From Arthrobacter sp. B6 (lineage in GTDB: Bacteria; Actinomycetota; Actinomycetes; Actinomycetales; Micrococcaceae), in assembly GCF_001663775.1 (NCBI RefSeq), contig NZ_KV467169.1, positions 130,343 through 194,342 of the forward strand: a stretch of 64,000 bases of DNA, in the 5' to 3' direction. Below, piece after piece: positions 17,811-26,176 of the stretch. The position numbers were made by a program, and so were the translations under genes. Below the pieces are notes generated by a model. The model did no database searches. It saw only the letters and a program-made list of their open reading frames with translations, and was not told the origin of the DNA. Position 1 is the stretch's first letter. Every line of letters starts with the position of its first letter.

Positions 17811-18827
17811 TCAGCGCCCGCGCGCGGACATGGCGATGACCGTGACAGCGTGCTCCACCGCGTAGACAGGATCCCGCGAGAGTCCTTTGACCTGCGCATC
17901 CGCTTCGGCTGTGACCTGGATGGAGCGCACCAGGCCCTCGGGCGTCCAGCGCCGGACGTCGCGTTGGGCCTGTTCCACGAGCCACGGCTGCATCCCGAGG
18001 TCCCGGGCTATCTGGGCCGAAGACCCCTGGGCGCCCGCCACCTTGGCGACAGTCCTCAGCTTGGCGGCCAGCGCAGCCACGAGCGGAACAGGATCAGCTC
18101 CGGTGGCCAGGGCGTGGCGCAGTGCGGATAGCGCCGCCGGGCCGTTGCCCGCCATGGCGGCGTCTGCAACCTTGAACGCCGTGGCCTCGATCCGGCCGCC
18201 GTAATAGCGGTCCACCAGCTCAGGGGTCACGGCCCCGCTCGCGTCCGCGATCAGCTGGCTGCAGGCCGCCGCGAGTTCGGCGAGATTGGCGCCCACGGCG
18301 TTGACCAGGGACTGTACGGCATCGCCGCTGATCTTCCGGCCGGCCGCCCTGAACTCCGCGGCGACGAAGGCGCTCTTGTCAGCATCCTTTTTCAGCGGCT
18401 GGCAGTCCACCACGGGCCAGCCGCCGGCCTTGACGGCGTCAAGGAGCTTCTTGCCCCGGACTCCCCCGCCATGGCGCAGGACCAGAACCGCATCAGGCTC
18501 CGGGCGGGCGACGTAGGCGAGGGCGTCAGCCAGGAAAGCGTCGTTCATGCCTTCAACGCCTTCGACCTCGATCAGCTTGTTCTCCCCGAACAGGGAAGGG
18601 CTGACGTGCAAGGTGAGCGAGCCTGCCTCGTAGCTTCCGGCGTTCAGGCGGGTGACTTCGACGTCCGGCGATGTTGCCCGAACCTGTGCCCTGACGCGGT
18701 CCATCGCCCGGATCCCCAGATACTCCTCCGGACCGCCAATCAGCACTATTCCAGCCGGTTCTACGTCCTGCCAGGTGGCCGTGCCGGACGCCGTCGTCCT
18801 GTTTCGTGCATTCGGCGCAGCGGCCAT
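17811..18827 (-). CDS. holA: DNA polymerase III subunit delta
   Basis: 338-residue clamp-loader delta subunit, which opens the sliding clamp. The N-terminal AAA+-like region lacks a nucleotide site, as expected for delta, and the C-terminal collar domain contains PWLVEQAQRDVRRW. The ATG start at 18827 has a strong GGAAGGA ribosome binding site, which fixes it even though the start lies 67 bases inside the 3' end of comEC. Downstream of comEA-comEC on the same strand, as in many Gram-positive bacteria. Confidence 0.92.
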   Translation of the reverse strand: MAAAPNARNRTTASGTATWQDVEPAGIVLIGGPEEYLGIRAMDRVRAQVRATSPDVEVTRLNAGSYEAGSLTLHVSPSLFGENKLIEVEGVEGMNDAFLADALAYVARPEPDAVLVLRHGGGVRGKKLLDAVKAGGWPVVDCQPLKKDADKSAFVAAEFRAAGRKISGDAVQSLVNAVGANLAELAAACSQLIADASGAVTPELVDRYYGGRIEATAFKVADAAMAGNGPAALSALRHALATGADPVPLVAALAAKLRTVAKVAGAQGSSAQIARDLGMQPWLVEQAQRDVRRWTPEGLVRSIQVTAEADAQVKGLSRDPVYAVEHAVTVIAMSARGR

Positions 18828-20695
18828 TCTGGGTTCCTTCCGGAAGTGTTAGTGCAGTGTCTAAGCCTGCCACGGCGGGACGGTGGCTCCAAGCCGTGCC
18901 ACGGAACGGTGTGCCTGCGGCGCCGCCATGGTGGCCACGGGAGGGACTCCACGTGTTCAAGTAGCCGTTCGATGCGGCGGTGCAGCCCCAGGAGCAGGTC
19001 CGCTGCGGCCCGTGGACGAAGTGCCAGGAGCACTATTGCAAGCGTGAGCACCGACAAAGCCAGCATTGTCACCAGCCCGAAGGCTCCTTCCGGCCACGGA
19101 AGTGATGCGCCGGGCAGGCCAGCCATAAACCTCGCCGTCCCGGCCACACCGCCGCAGAAAGTGCCCGCCACCGCGATCAGGACCGTTGCTGCCCACGGCG
19201 CCAGGACCGTGAGGGGAACTGCGGCCGTGCCGAGAAGGGTCACCGGGGCAACAAGCGGGGCGGCCACCACGTTCGCCATCAGCGAGTAGGTTGAGAATTG
19301 TGGTTGCAGGAGCACAATCACCGGACCACACAGCAGCTGTGCTGACAACGGCACGGCGAATGCCGCCGCGACCCAGCGCGGCACCACCGCAGGAGTAAGG
19401 TCCACCATCCGCTGGCCGAGCACGATGATGCCCAGGGTTGCCAGGACGGACAGCAGGAAGCCGAAACTGGTGCCCAGGCCCGGCTCGAACAGCAAAAGCC
19501 CGATGACTGCAAGGCATAGGAAGCTCAGTCCCCGGCCCGTCCGCCCGCCGGCCAGTGATGCGAGGGCGATTGAGCCCATCAGGGCCGCCCGCAGGACACT
19601 GGCGTCCGGGCCCACCAGCAGGACAAAGAGCGCCAGACCGGCCAATGCCAAAGCAGCCGCTGGCACTCGCGGCAGGCGCAGGCTGCGGGCCAGCAACAGC
19701 AGGGCGCCCAGCACCAGGCTGCAGTTGGCTCCGCTGACAGCCGTCAGGTGTGTCATGCCAACGGCCCGCATGGCTGCATTCAGCCCTTCGTCCAGGGCAC
19801 TGGTGTCTCCGGTGACCATGCCGGGCAGGAGTCCTGCGGAATCGTGCGCCAGGAACGCTGCGGCGGAGACATAGCGCCCCCGCAACTGCCCTGCAGCCTC
19901 CTGCAGGCCGGGAGAACCTGCGGACTGCAGTACCGGCGCCGATGAAGCGGCCAGGATCCCTGCCTCGGTCTGCCCCGGATCCGCGGGCTTCAGCTTCCCC
20001 GTGCTGCGGATACGCTGACCGGACGCCAGGGCGCCCCAGTCGCCCCCGCCCATGACCACGATGTCGGCACGGCTCCGAAGCACCTCGCCCCCGGCGGTGA
20101 TTTCAAGGGCCGTGGCGGGTACGGCCCACCGTCCGGTCCCGGCCTGCCCCGCCGGCGCTACCGCACGGGGCGCCCCGGTGATCTCCATGATGGCCACCAC
20201 CGATCTGCCGTCCCGCACCGCATCGGCGAGGGGACCATCGTTCCGCTGCGAAGATGACACCGCCGAATGCGCGGCTGTGGAAACGGCCAGCAGCACGGCA
20301 ACGGCGGCGGTAGTGAGGACACTGCGGGGAACTGCGCTTCGCACGGCCATGCCGAGTAGTGCCGTGGCAAGAATGAGCAGGCCGCAACAGACGCCCAGGA
20401 GGGCTGCAGGTGTCAGCCAGACCCCGGCGATGGCGGCGCACCAGACCAGGAGTGCGGCAGGAGCCAGCCGCACGTCCATGCGCCGCCGCGGCCTGTCTCC
20501 GGAGCCGGATGCCTTGGGCCGCCCACGTACCTTCTCCGTGACCACGTGGCGGACGGTTTCCCGCAGGCCGGGCACCTCTGCGCCGGCCCGGGCAGATGCC
20601 TCCCGCGTCTGAACGGGGTCCCCAGGGGACTCGACAGCATCCGGCCCCTGCACTGCCGATTCCACAAACCGGCTCCACCGGCTGGGGCTACGCAC
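18761..20695 (-). CDS. comEC: ComEC/Rec2-family DNA uptake channel lacking the metallo-beta-lactamase domain
   Basis: A polytopic membrane protein of up to 644 residues that would carry single-stranded DNA across the membrane during transformation. It has N-terminal membrane segments (from about residue 74), a DUF4131-like soluble region (about 130-240) and the Competence domain with the hallmark GLLPGMVTGDTSALDEGL and MTHLTAVSGANCSLVLG. Full-length ComEC proteins carry a C-terminal metallo-beta-lactamase domain; here the membrane domain is followed only by a short Arg-rich tail that runs 67 bases into holA. The start is uncertain: the first ~72 residues are hydrophilic, and starts at 20545 (GTG) or 20479 (ATG) are possible. 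Lies 24 bases after comEA. Confidence 0.8.
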   Translation of the reverse strand: MRSPSRWSRFVESAVQGPDAVESPGDPVQTREASARAGAEVPGLRETVRHVVTEKVRGRPKASGSGDRPRRRMDVRLAPAALLVWCAAIAGVWLTPAALLGVCCGLLILATALLGMAVRSAVPRSVLTTAAVAVLLAVSTAAHSAVSSSQRNDGPLADAVRDGRSVVAIMEITGAPRAVAPAGQAGTGRWAVPATALEITAGGEVLRSRADIVVMGGGDWGALASGQRIRSTGKLKPADPGQTEAGILAASSAPVLQSAGSPGLQEAAGQLRGRYVSAAAFLAHDSAGLLPGMVTGDTSALDEGLNAAMRAVGMTHLTAVSGANCSLVLGALLLLARSLRLPRVPAAALALAGLALFVLLVGPDASVLRAALMGSIALASLAGGRTGRGLSFLCLAVIGLLLFEPGLGTSFGFLLSVLATLGIIVLGQRMVDLTPAVVPRWVAAAFAVPLSAQLLCGPVIVLLQPQFSTYSLMANVVAAPLVAPVTLLGTAAVPLTVLAPWAATVLIAVAGTFCGGVAGTARFMAGLPGASLPWPEGAFGLVTMLALSVLTLAIVLLALRPRAAADLLLGLHRRIERLLEHVESLPWPPWRRRRHTVPWHGLEPPSRRGRLRHCTNTSGRNPEWPLRRMHETGRRRPARPPGRT

Positions 20696-20719
20696 GTGTG
20701 CCTGCTCCGGCCAGGCACA

Positions 20720-21655
20720 TCAATCCACGCTCACCAAGGGGAGCAGGGTTTCAAGCATTTTCGGTCCCACGCCGTCCACCGCGTCCAACTCCTCGACCGA
20801 TGTGAACGGCCCGTGTTCCTTCCGCCAGTCCACGATCCGTTGGGCCAGCACGGGCCCAACCCGGGGCAAAGTCCCAAGCTCCTCTAGCCCCGCGGAGTTG
20901 AGGTTGGTCTTGCCCGCCGGGGAGGCCGACGCGGCCCCGGCCTCGGGGGAGCCGGCGGTCCCGCCCGGGGAGGCCCCGACCGAATCAGCCGGCAGGGGCT
21001 CACCTTGCCGGGGCACGTAGATCTTCTGCCCGTCCACGACGACGGCTGCCAGGTTGAGGCTGTCAAGGTCCGCCACGGGGGTGCTGCCGCCGGCAGCGGC
21101 GATGGCATCGTGAACGCGGCTTCCTGGCGCCAGCTCCACGATGCCTGGCCGGGCGACAGCGCCGGCCATATGCAGCACGGTGGGTCCTGCTCGCCCAGGC
21201 TCCGTTTGCTCAGCACCAGCGGCCGCAGTTTCTGCACTCTCCGTGGCCGGGCCGGACGGTGCGGTGCTTCCCGATGGCGTGGCGTCGCTGAGTGGCAGCA
21301 CCTCGGGCCGGCCGGTGGAAACCTGCCACCAGAACCACGCACCGCACAGGACTGCAGCGATGCCCACGAGCAGTGCAACCTTGAGCCCCAGCCGCCACCT
21401 CAGGACCGGCCCCGTCCGCCCCGAGATGGACGGAGCGCGAGCCGCATTTCGGGAAAGGCTTTCGGAAGAGGCTCCCCCTCCGGCGCCTCGTGCGGGATCA
21501 GGCTCCTTACCGTGGCCGGGACCGCCCCCGTAGACAAACGTCTCCTCACCGCCAGGCAGCAGCCCGCCGGAGGCGGATCCGAGGGTGGCCTGCAAACGGC
21601 TGCCGGCATGGCGCGCCCCAGTGCTGGCTGCGGTTCCAGCATCACGGCGTGACAT
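20720..21655 (-). CDS. comEA: ComEA-like DNA-binding competence protein
   Basis: 311 residues: a long low-complexity cytoplasmic N-terminus (1-85), one membrane anchor (about 89-110), a Ser/Thr/Pro/Glu-rich linker, an SLBB domain (about 155-215, VLHMAGAVARPG through GQKIYVPRQGE), a second linker and a C-terminal helix-hairpin-helix pair (about 248-311, NLNSAGLEELGTLPRVGP). This is the ComEA architecture: a membrane-anchored receptor that binds double-stranded DNA for uptake. Paired with comEC. Whether the host is competent cannot be judged from this window. Confidence 0.88.
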   Translation of the reverse strand: MSRRDAGTAASTGARHAGSRLQATLGSASGGLLPGGEETFVYGGGPGHGKEPDPARGAGGGASSESLSRNAARAPSISGRTGPVLRWRLGLKVALLVGIAAVLCGAWFWWQVSTGRPEVLPLSDATPSGSTAPSGPATESAETAAAGAEQTEPGRAGPTVLHMAGAVARPGIVELAPGSRVHDAIAAAGGSTPVADLDSLNLAAVVVDGQKIYVPRQGEPLPADSVGASPGGTAGSPEAGAASASPAGKTNLNSAGLEELGTLPRVGPVLAQRIVDWRKEHGPFTSVEELDAVDGVGPKMLETLLPLVSVD

Positions 21656-21688
21656 ACCCCCACGCTAGGGACCGCGGCCTGCCCGGAA

Positions 21689-21795
21689 CAGTACCCGGTG
21701 CGGCTATGTGGAAAGGCCCGGACGGTCGGCAGCCGGGCCTGGGGCGCACTGTCCCCCACTATCACCACCAGGAAGCCCAGTCCGGCATGGGCGGC
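21689..21795 (-). repeat. Displaced, degenerate copy of the degV 3' end
   Basis: About 107 bases matching 22355-22462 (the last ~90 coding bases of degV plus ~15 bases past its stop) in the same orientation. By eye there are about a dozen substitutions and one single-base deletion, which puts the coding part out of frame. The stop codon position is conserved (21704-21706). The two copies flank the broken PLDc_N gene. Confidence 0.88.
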
Positions 21796-21943
21796 ACAGA
21801 CGAGCTACGCCCCGGGCAATCCCACCCCCCGGCTCACGCAGCGGCGGCGGCGATCAGGGAATTCACCGCTTGAGGTTGCAAATGCGTACTTTTCTTAACA
21901 TGATGCCAGCGAGGTCACCGGTAGCACCTGTGTCGGAGCTGGG

Positions 21944-22164
21944 TCAGGAGGGGTCGTGATCGCGCTGGGCGGCGGACACGAGGGCCAGAGATCCACGACG
22001 CCCAATGAGGAACCAAATCACCGAGCCAAGAACGGGCACCGCGAGAACAATGAGAGCCCAAACTACAGCGCGGCCAGCGGTGTGGTCCTGTTCCGGGCAA
22101 TGCTGACCAGCGCGGCAATGAACAGGAGAGCGTTCAGAATAAGAAGAAACCCCAAGATGCCCAT
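21944..22164 (-). pseudogene. PLDc_N-type small membrane protein gene broken by a one-base frameshift
   Basis: Reading from the ATG at 22164 gives MGILGFLLILNALLFIAALV and continues to TTPLAAL before a TAG near 22066. Shifting one base at about 22064-22068 restores a continuous frame, VVWALIVLAVPVLGSVIWFL, then IGRRGSLALVSAAQRDHDPS and a TGA at 21944. The joined product (about 73 residues) has the two membrane segments and the central PxLGsxxWFLiGRR signature of the PLDc_N family of short actinobacterial membrane proteins. Loss of one G would explain the break. The start follows an in-frame TAA and GGGGGAAG. A sequencing error is the alternative explanation. Confidence 0.75.
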
Positions 22165-22354
22165 TCTTCCCCCGGGTTAGCGCGGCTGCTGATGCCCAAC
22201 CCCAGCGTCAACGTCCCCGCGTAGGTACCTGTCCGGGGAATGATGCCCACGTGTGCACGGCGCTCGCGCCGGCTCATAAGCTGCCGGACGGAGCGGAGCG
22301 CCGGCTCATAGCCCTGGTTTGGGCATCCCGTGATGGCACGCCCGAGTGTGGCGG
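22165..22354. other. Intergenic stretch between the PLDc_N pseudogene and degV
   Basis: No coding signal. It contains a 13-base direct repeat (GCGCCGGCTCATA at 22266-22278 and 22298-22310). It should include the promoter of the broken small gene. Confidence 0.5.
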
Positions 22355-22462
22355 CAGTACCGGGTGCGGCTATGTGGAAAGGCCCGGAAGGTCGGCGGCC
22401 GGTCCTGGGGCGCCCCCGTCCCCCACGATCACCGCCAGGACGCCCAGTCCCGCATGGGCGGC
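22355..22462 (-). repeat. degV 3' end, intact copy of the duplicated segment
   Basis: The counterpart of 21689-21795, lying within and just beyond the 3' end of the functional degV gene. Confidence 0.88.
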
Positions 22463-23377
22463 GAGGACCGCGGGCAGTGAACTGATCTGGGCGCGGGGGC
22501 AGTCCGGCAGCGCGGCGGCCAGGCGGTCGGCAAGCGCCTCGGCTTCTGCGGGGTTTCCGAAGTGGTGGACTGCGAGGCTGACGTTCCCGGAGGGGCGGGA
22601 AGCTGCGTCTTCGGCAGCAATCTCCTCCAGCCGCGCCACCGCCTTGGCGGCCGACCGGACCTTTTCCAGCGGAACGATCTTGCCGCCGTCAACAGCGAGA
22701 ATAGGCTTGATGGCCAGCATGGTTCCCACCAGGGAAGCGGCCGTCCCGATTCTTCCGCCGCGGCGGAGCTGCTCCAGGCTGGGGACGTAAAAGTACACTT
22801 TGGTCTGGCCGAGCTGTTCCCGGGCGGCAACCGCCACGACGGCGGCATCCCCGCCCGCCGCTGCTGCGACCACGGCGGCCTGCACTCCCATGCCCAGCGC
22901 CATTCCGACAGTGCCGGAATCGACGATTTCGACGGGGATGTCCACCCGGCCGGCGGCCAGCCGGGCCGCATCAGCGGTTCCGGACAATCCGCCGGAAATG
23001 TGGATGGAGACAACGGCCTCGTAACCCCGGCTTTCGGCGGCCCGGAAGGCCTGTTCGAACTGCCCCGGTGACGGACGGGAGGTCTTGACCGATTTTCCAC
23101 TGGCCAGTGCCAGCGCAATGGTTTCGGTGATGTCGTCTTCGCCTTCACCGTAGATTTCCTCACCCACCATCACGGGCATGGGAATCACGGTCAGGCGCCC
23201 GTCGCCGGCGAAGGCTGCCACCCACTCGGCCGGCAGCGCGGCTGCGGAATCCGTTACAACGGCGGTACGGACGACGTCGGGCTGGCCAGCGCCGGTGACA
23301 CCCGGCCGCGGCGCGGGACGGAAGGCCGCCAGGCGGTCCCGGAGCCACAGCCAGGCAGCGGCATCACGGTCGGGCAA
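22370..23377 (-). CDS. DegV family fatty-acid-binding protein
   Basis: 335-residue DegV protein with the family signatures VVTDSAAALP, SVKTSRPSPGQF and YEAVVSIHISGGLSGT. DegV proteins bind single fatty acids; in firmicutes some are FakB subunits delivering fatty acids to the FakA kinase. No fakA-like gene is in this window. The TTG start is supported by AGGAGG five to seven bases upstream. It lies downstream of leuS (56 bases) on the same strand with a GC-rich hairpin between. Confidence 0.9.
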   Translation of the reverse strand: MPDRDAAAWLWLRDRLAAFRPAPRPGVTGAGQPDVVRTAVVTDSAAALPAEWVAAFAGDGRLTVIPMPVMVGEEIYGEGEDDITETIALALASGKSVKTSRPSPGQFEQAFRAAESRGYEAVVSIHISGGLSGTADAARLAAGRVDIPVEIVDSGTVGMALGMGVQAAVVAAAAGGDAAVVAVAAREQLGQTKVYFYVPSLEQLRRGGRIGTAASLVGTMLAIKPILAVDGGKIVPLEKVRSAAKAVARLEEIAAEDAASRPSGNVSLAVHHFGNPAEAEALADRLAAALPDCPRAQISSLPAVLAAHAGLGVLAVIVGDGGAPGPAADLPGLST

Positions 23378-23397
23378 GAGCGCCTCCTGGAGATATG

Positions 23398-23425
23398 CCG
23401 GCCGCCGGAGGGATCCGGCGGCCGG
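23398..23425. terminator. Hairpin between leuS and degV
   Basis: Perfect 11-base arms CCGGCCGCCGG and complement with a six-base loop, nine bases after the leuS stop. There is no T run, so termination may be partial; the degV ribosome binding site follows immediately. Confidence 0.6.
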
Positions 23426-23433
23426 TGCACCGG

Positions 23434-25959
23434 CTACGCCGGGACGATGTTCACCAGTTTAGGGGCACGCACGATGACTGTGCGGATATCCCGCCCGTCC
23501 AGGGCGCGCTGGACGTTCTCCGACGCCAGGGCCAGTTCACGGAGCCCGTCCTCACCGATCTCCGGAGACACCTCGAGGCGGTCACGGACCTTGCCCTGGA
23601 CCTGGACGACGGCGGTCACGGTTTCCTGCACCAGAAGCGCTTCGTCGTGGGCCGGCCAGCCGGCGTTCGCCACGGAGGCAGGGTGGCCCAGGACGTTCCA
23701 CATGTCCTCTGCTGTGTACGGGGCGAAAAGGCTGAGGATGACGGCAACGGCTTCGGCAGCTTCGCGCACCGCCGGGTCCGAGCCGCCCGCCCCTGTATCT
23801 ATGGTCTTGCGGGTCGCGTTGACCAGCTCCATCAGCTTGGCCACCACCACGTTGAACTTGTTCGCGTCCAGCAGGGCTGCGGAGTCGGCAATGGTGCGGT
23901 GGGTGACGGACCGGAGCGCGCGGTCCCCGGACACCGGGTCGACGCCGGGACTGCTGGTGACGTCCTGTGCCAGCCGCCAGGCACGGGCCAGGAACTTTGC
24001 GGAACCTGACGGAGAAACGTCGGCCCAGTCAACGTCGTCCTCCGGCGGGGAGGCGAAGATCATCGTCAGGCGGACAGCGTCCACGCCGTACTTGTCCAGC
24101 TGCTCACCGAGGTCAACGCCGTTGCCCAGGGACTTGCTCATGGCTTTGCCGCCGTTGAGGACCTGCCCCTGGTTCAGCAGGGCGCTGAATGGTTCGTCGG
24201 CCTCGATCATGCCGAGATCGTGGATGACCTTGGTGAAGAAGCGGGCGTACAGCAGGTGCAGGATGGCGTGCTCCACCCCGCCGACGTACTGGCCCACGGG
24301 CATCCAGTCGTTGATCTTCGCCGGATCGAAGGGACCGTCGGTGTACTGGGGAGAGACAAACCGCAGGAAGTACCAGGACGAATCCACGAACGTGTCCATG
24401 GTGTCGGTGTCGCGCTTGGCCGGTCCGTGGCAGTTGGGGCACTCCACATTGACCCAGGCCTCCGCGGCAGCCAGCGGCGAGGTACCCTTCGGCGACAGGT
24501 CTTCGCCGCGGAGGTCTGCCGGGAGGGTGACGGGCAGCTGCTCGTCCGGAACGGCAACCTCGCCGCAGACGGGGCAGTGGATGATCGGGATGGGTGTCCC
24601 CCAGAAGCGCTGGCGGCTCAGCAGCCAGTCACGCAGGCGGAAGTTGACGAACTTCTCGCCCGTGCCCTGCTTTTCCAAAATGCCTATGGCGGCCGGGATG
24701 GCTTCAGCCTTGGGCATGCCGTCAAGGACGCCCGAGTTGATCAAGGTGCCCTCCCCCGCCGTTGCCTTGCCGGAAACCGCAGGGTCCTCCTCGCCGGTGT
24801 CCAGCACGGCGCGGACTGGCAGGTCGAACGTCCTGGCGAAGTCGAGGTCCCGCTGGTCGTGCGCCGGGACGGCCATGATGGCGCCGGTGCCGTAGTCGGC
24901 CAGTACGTAGTCTGCGGCCCAGACCGGCAGCTTCTCGCCGTTCAGGGGGTTGATGGCGTACCGGCCGGTGAAGACCCCTGTCTTTTCACGCTCGGTGGAC
25001 TGGCGTTCAATTTCCGTGAGGGCCTTGACCTGCTCGCGGTAGGCGCCCAGGGCCTCGGCGTGCTCGTCGGTGGCCAGTTCGACGGCGAGCGGAGCGTCAG
25101 CGGCCACGACGAAGAACGTGGCGCCGTAGAGGGTGTCGGGACGGGTGGTGAAGACCGTGACGTCCTTGGCGGGTTTGCCGCCGTCGGCCTCGATCACAAA
25201 GTTGACGTGGGCACCTTCGGAACGGCCGATCCAGTTCTTCTGCATGGCCAGGACGCGCTCGGGCCAGTGCCCCCGCAGTTCATCCATGTCATCGAGCAGC
25301 CGGTCCGCGTATTCGGTGATCTTGAAGTACCACTGGTTCAGCGACTTCTTGGTGACGGCGGTGCCGCAGCGTTCGCACGCACCGTTGACCACCTGCTCGT
25401 TGGCGAGCACCGTCTGGTCCTTGGGGCACCAGTTAACCGGGGAGTCCTTGCGGTAGGCCAGGCCACGCTCGTAGAAGCGCTTGAACAGCCACTGGGTCCA
25501 GCGGTAGTACTCCGGGTCCGAGGTGTGCAGCCGCCGCGACCAGTCGGCTGAGATCGCGTACCGTTTGAAGGACGCGGCCTGCGTGTCGATGTTGGCGTAG
25601 GTCCACTCGCTGGGGTGGGCGTTGCGCTTGATGGCGGCGTTCTCCGCCGGCAGGCCGAAGGAGTCCCAACCGATCGGGTGCAGGACATCGAAGCCCTGCT
25701 GGCGCAGGTACCGCGCCACGACGTCACCCATGGCAAACGCTTCAGCGTGGCCCATGTGGAGATCGCCCGACGGGTACGGGAACATGTCAAGGACGTAGCG
25801 GCGCTCGCGGGAGCCGTCATCGACGGGGGTGAAGACCTTGAGGTCTTCCCATACCTGCGGCCACCTGGCCTCCATTGCCGCGAAGCTGTAGGTGCCCTCC
25901 TCGGGCCCTTCCGCTGCCACTGCTGCTGTTCCGGTGTCTGTCTCCGGCTGAACGCTCAC
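23434..25959 (-). CDS. leuS: Leucine--tRNA ligase
   Basis: Class Ia aminoacyl-tRNA synthetase charging tRNA-Leu. From the GTG at 25959 it is 841 residues. The HIGH-type motif ([15 protein letters not shown]), the CP1 editing domain, the KMSKS-type motif ([10 protein letters not shown]), the anticodon-binding region and the C-terminal domain are all present. I prefer this GTG (six bases after GAGGG) over a longer frame to 26088, because the longer frame would begin inside the attenuator region. Expression is probably controlled by the leader peptide and terminator upstream. Confidence 0.95.
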   Translation of the reverse strand: MSVQPETDTGTAAVAAEGPEEGTYSFAAMEARWPQVWEDLKVFTPVDDGSRERRYVLDMFPYPSGDLHMGHAEAFAMGDVVARYLRQQGFDVLHPIGWDSFGLPAENAAIKRNAHPSEWTYANIDTQAASFKRYAISADWSRRLHTSDPEYYRWTQWLFKRFYERGLAYRKDSPVNWCPKDQTVLANEQVVNGACERCGTAVTKKSLNQWYFKITEYADRLLDDMDELRGHWPERVLAMQKNWIGRSEGAHVNFVIEADGGKPAKDVTVFTTRPDTLYGATFFVVAADAPLAVELATDEHAEALGAYREQVKALTEIERQSTEREKTGVFTGRYAINPLNGEKLPVWAADYVLADYGTGAIMAVPAHDQRDLDFARTFDLPVRAVLDTGEEDPAVSGKATAGEGTLINSGVLDGMPKAEAIPAAIGILEKQGTGEKFVNFRLRDWLLSRQRFWGTPIPIIHCPVCGEVAVPDEQLPVTLPADLRGEDLSPKGTSPLAAAEAWVNVECPNCHGPAKRDTDTMDTFVDSSWYFLRFVSPQYTDGPFDPAKINDWMPVGQYVGGVEHAILHLLYARFFTKVIHDLGMIEADEPFSALLNQGQVLNGGKAMSKSLGNGVDLGEQLDKYGVDAVRLTMIFASPPEDDVDWADVSPSGSAKFLARAWRLAQDVTSSPGVDPVSGDRALRSVTHRTIADSAALLDANKFNVVVAKLMELVNATRKTIDTGAGGSDPAVREAAEAVAVILSLFAPYTAEDMWNVLGHPASVANAGWPAHDEALLVQETVTAVVQVQGKVRDRLEVSPEIGEDGLRELALASENVQRALDGRDIRTVIVRAPKLVNIVPA

Positions 25960-26051
25960 TGCTGCCCTCTTCTGTTCTGTTACGGCATCTGTGCGGCCAT
26001 AACTTCTCTGATCCCTTCTGCTGCCGGCCCGGAAAACCTGCCCGGACACAC

Positions 26052-26075
26052 AAAAGCCCCTCTCCATGGAGGGGC
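26052..26075 (-). terminator. Attenuator terminator in the leuS leader
   Basis: On the minus strand GCCCCTC-CATGGA-GAGGGGC forms a seven-base stem with a six-base loop, directly followed by TTTT: a textbook intrinsic terminator about 90 bases before the leuS start. A further pairing, AGCCGC with GCGGCT (about 26112-26117 and 26076-26081), lies between the leader stop and this hairpin and may act as the competing upstream structure. I did not resolve a definite antiterminator. Confidence 0.78.
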
Positions 26076-26114
26076 AGCCGCGCGGCAAACCGGTTGAATC
26101 CGGATACCGGGCGG

Positions 26115-26141
26115 CTAGCTAAGCAGAAGGATCGCACGCAT
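26115..26141 (-). CDS. leuS leader peptide MRAILLLS
   Basis: A nine-codon reading frame (ATG CGT GCG ATC CTT CTG CTT AGC TAG) with three consecutive leucine codons ends 40 bases before the terminator hairpin, the arrangement of a classical leucine attenuator. Ribosome stalling at the Leu codons when charged tRNA-Leu is scarce would favour read-through into leuS. There is no Shine-Dalgarno sequence. TAAAGT (26148-26153) sits six bases upstream of the ATG and could be a -10 box for a leaderless start, which is inference. leuS attenuators of this kind have been predicted in Streptomyces. Confidence 0.75.
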   Translation of the reverse strand: MRAILLLS

Positions 26142-26176
26142 AGAACTACTTTAGCGCACCACGGAGCGACGCCGCT

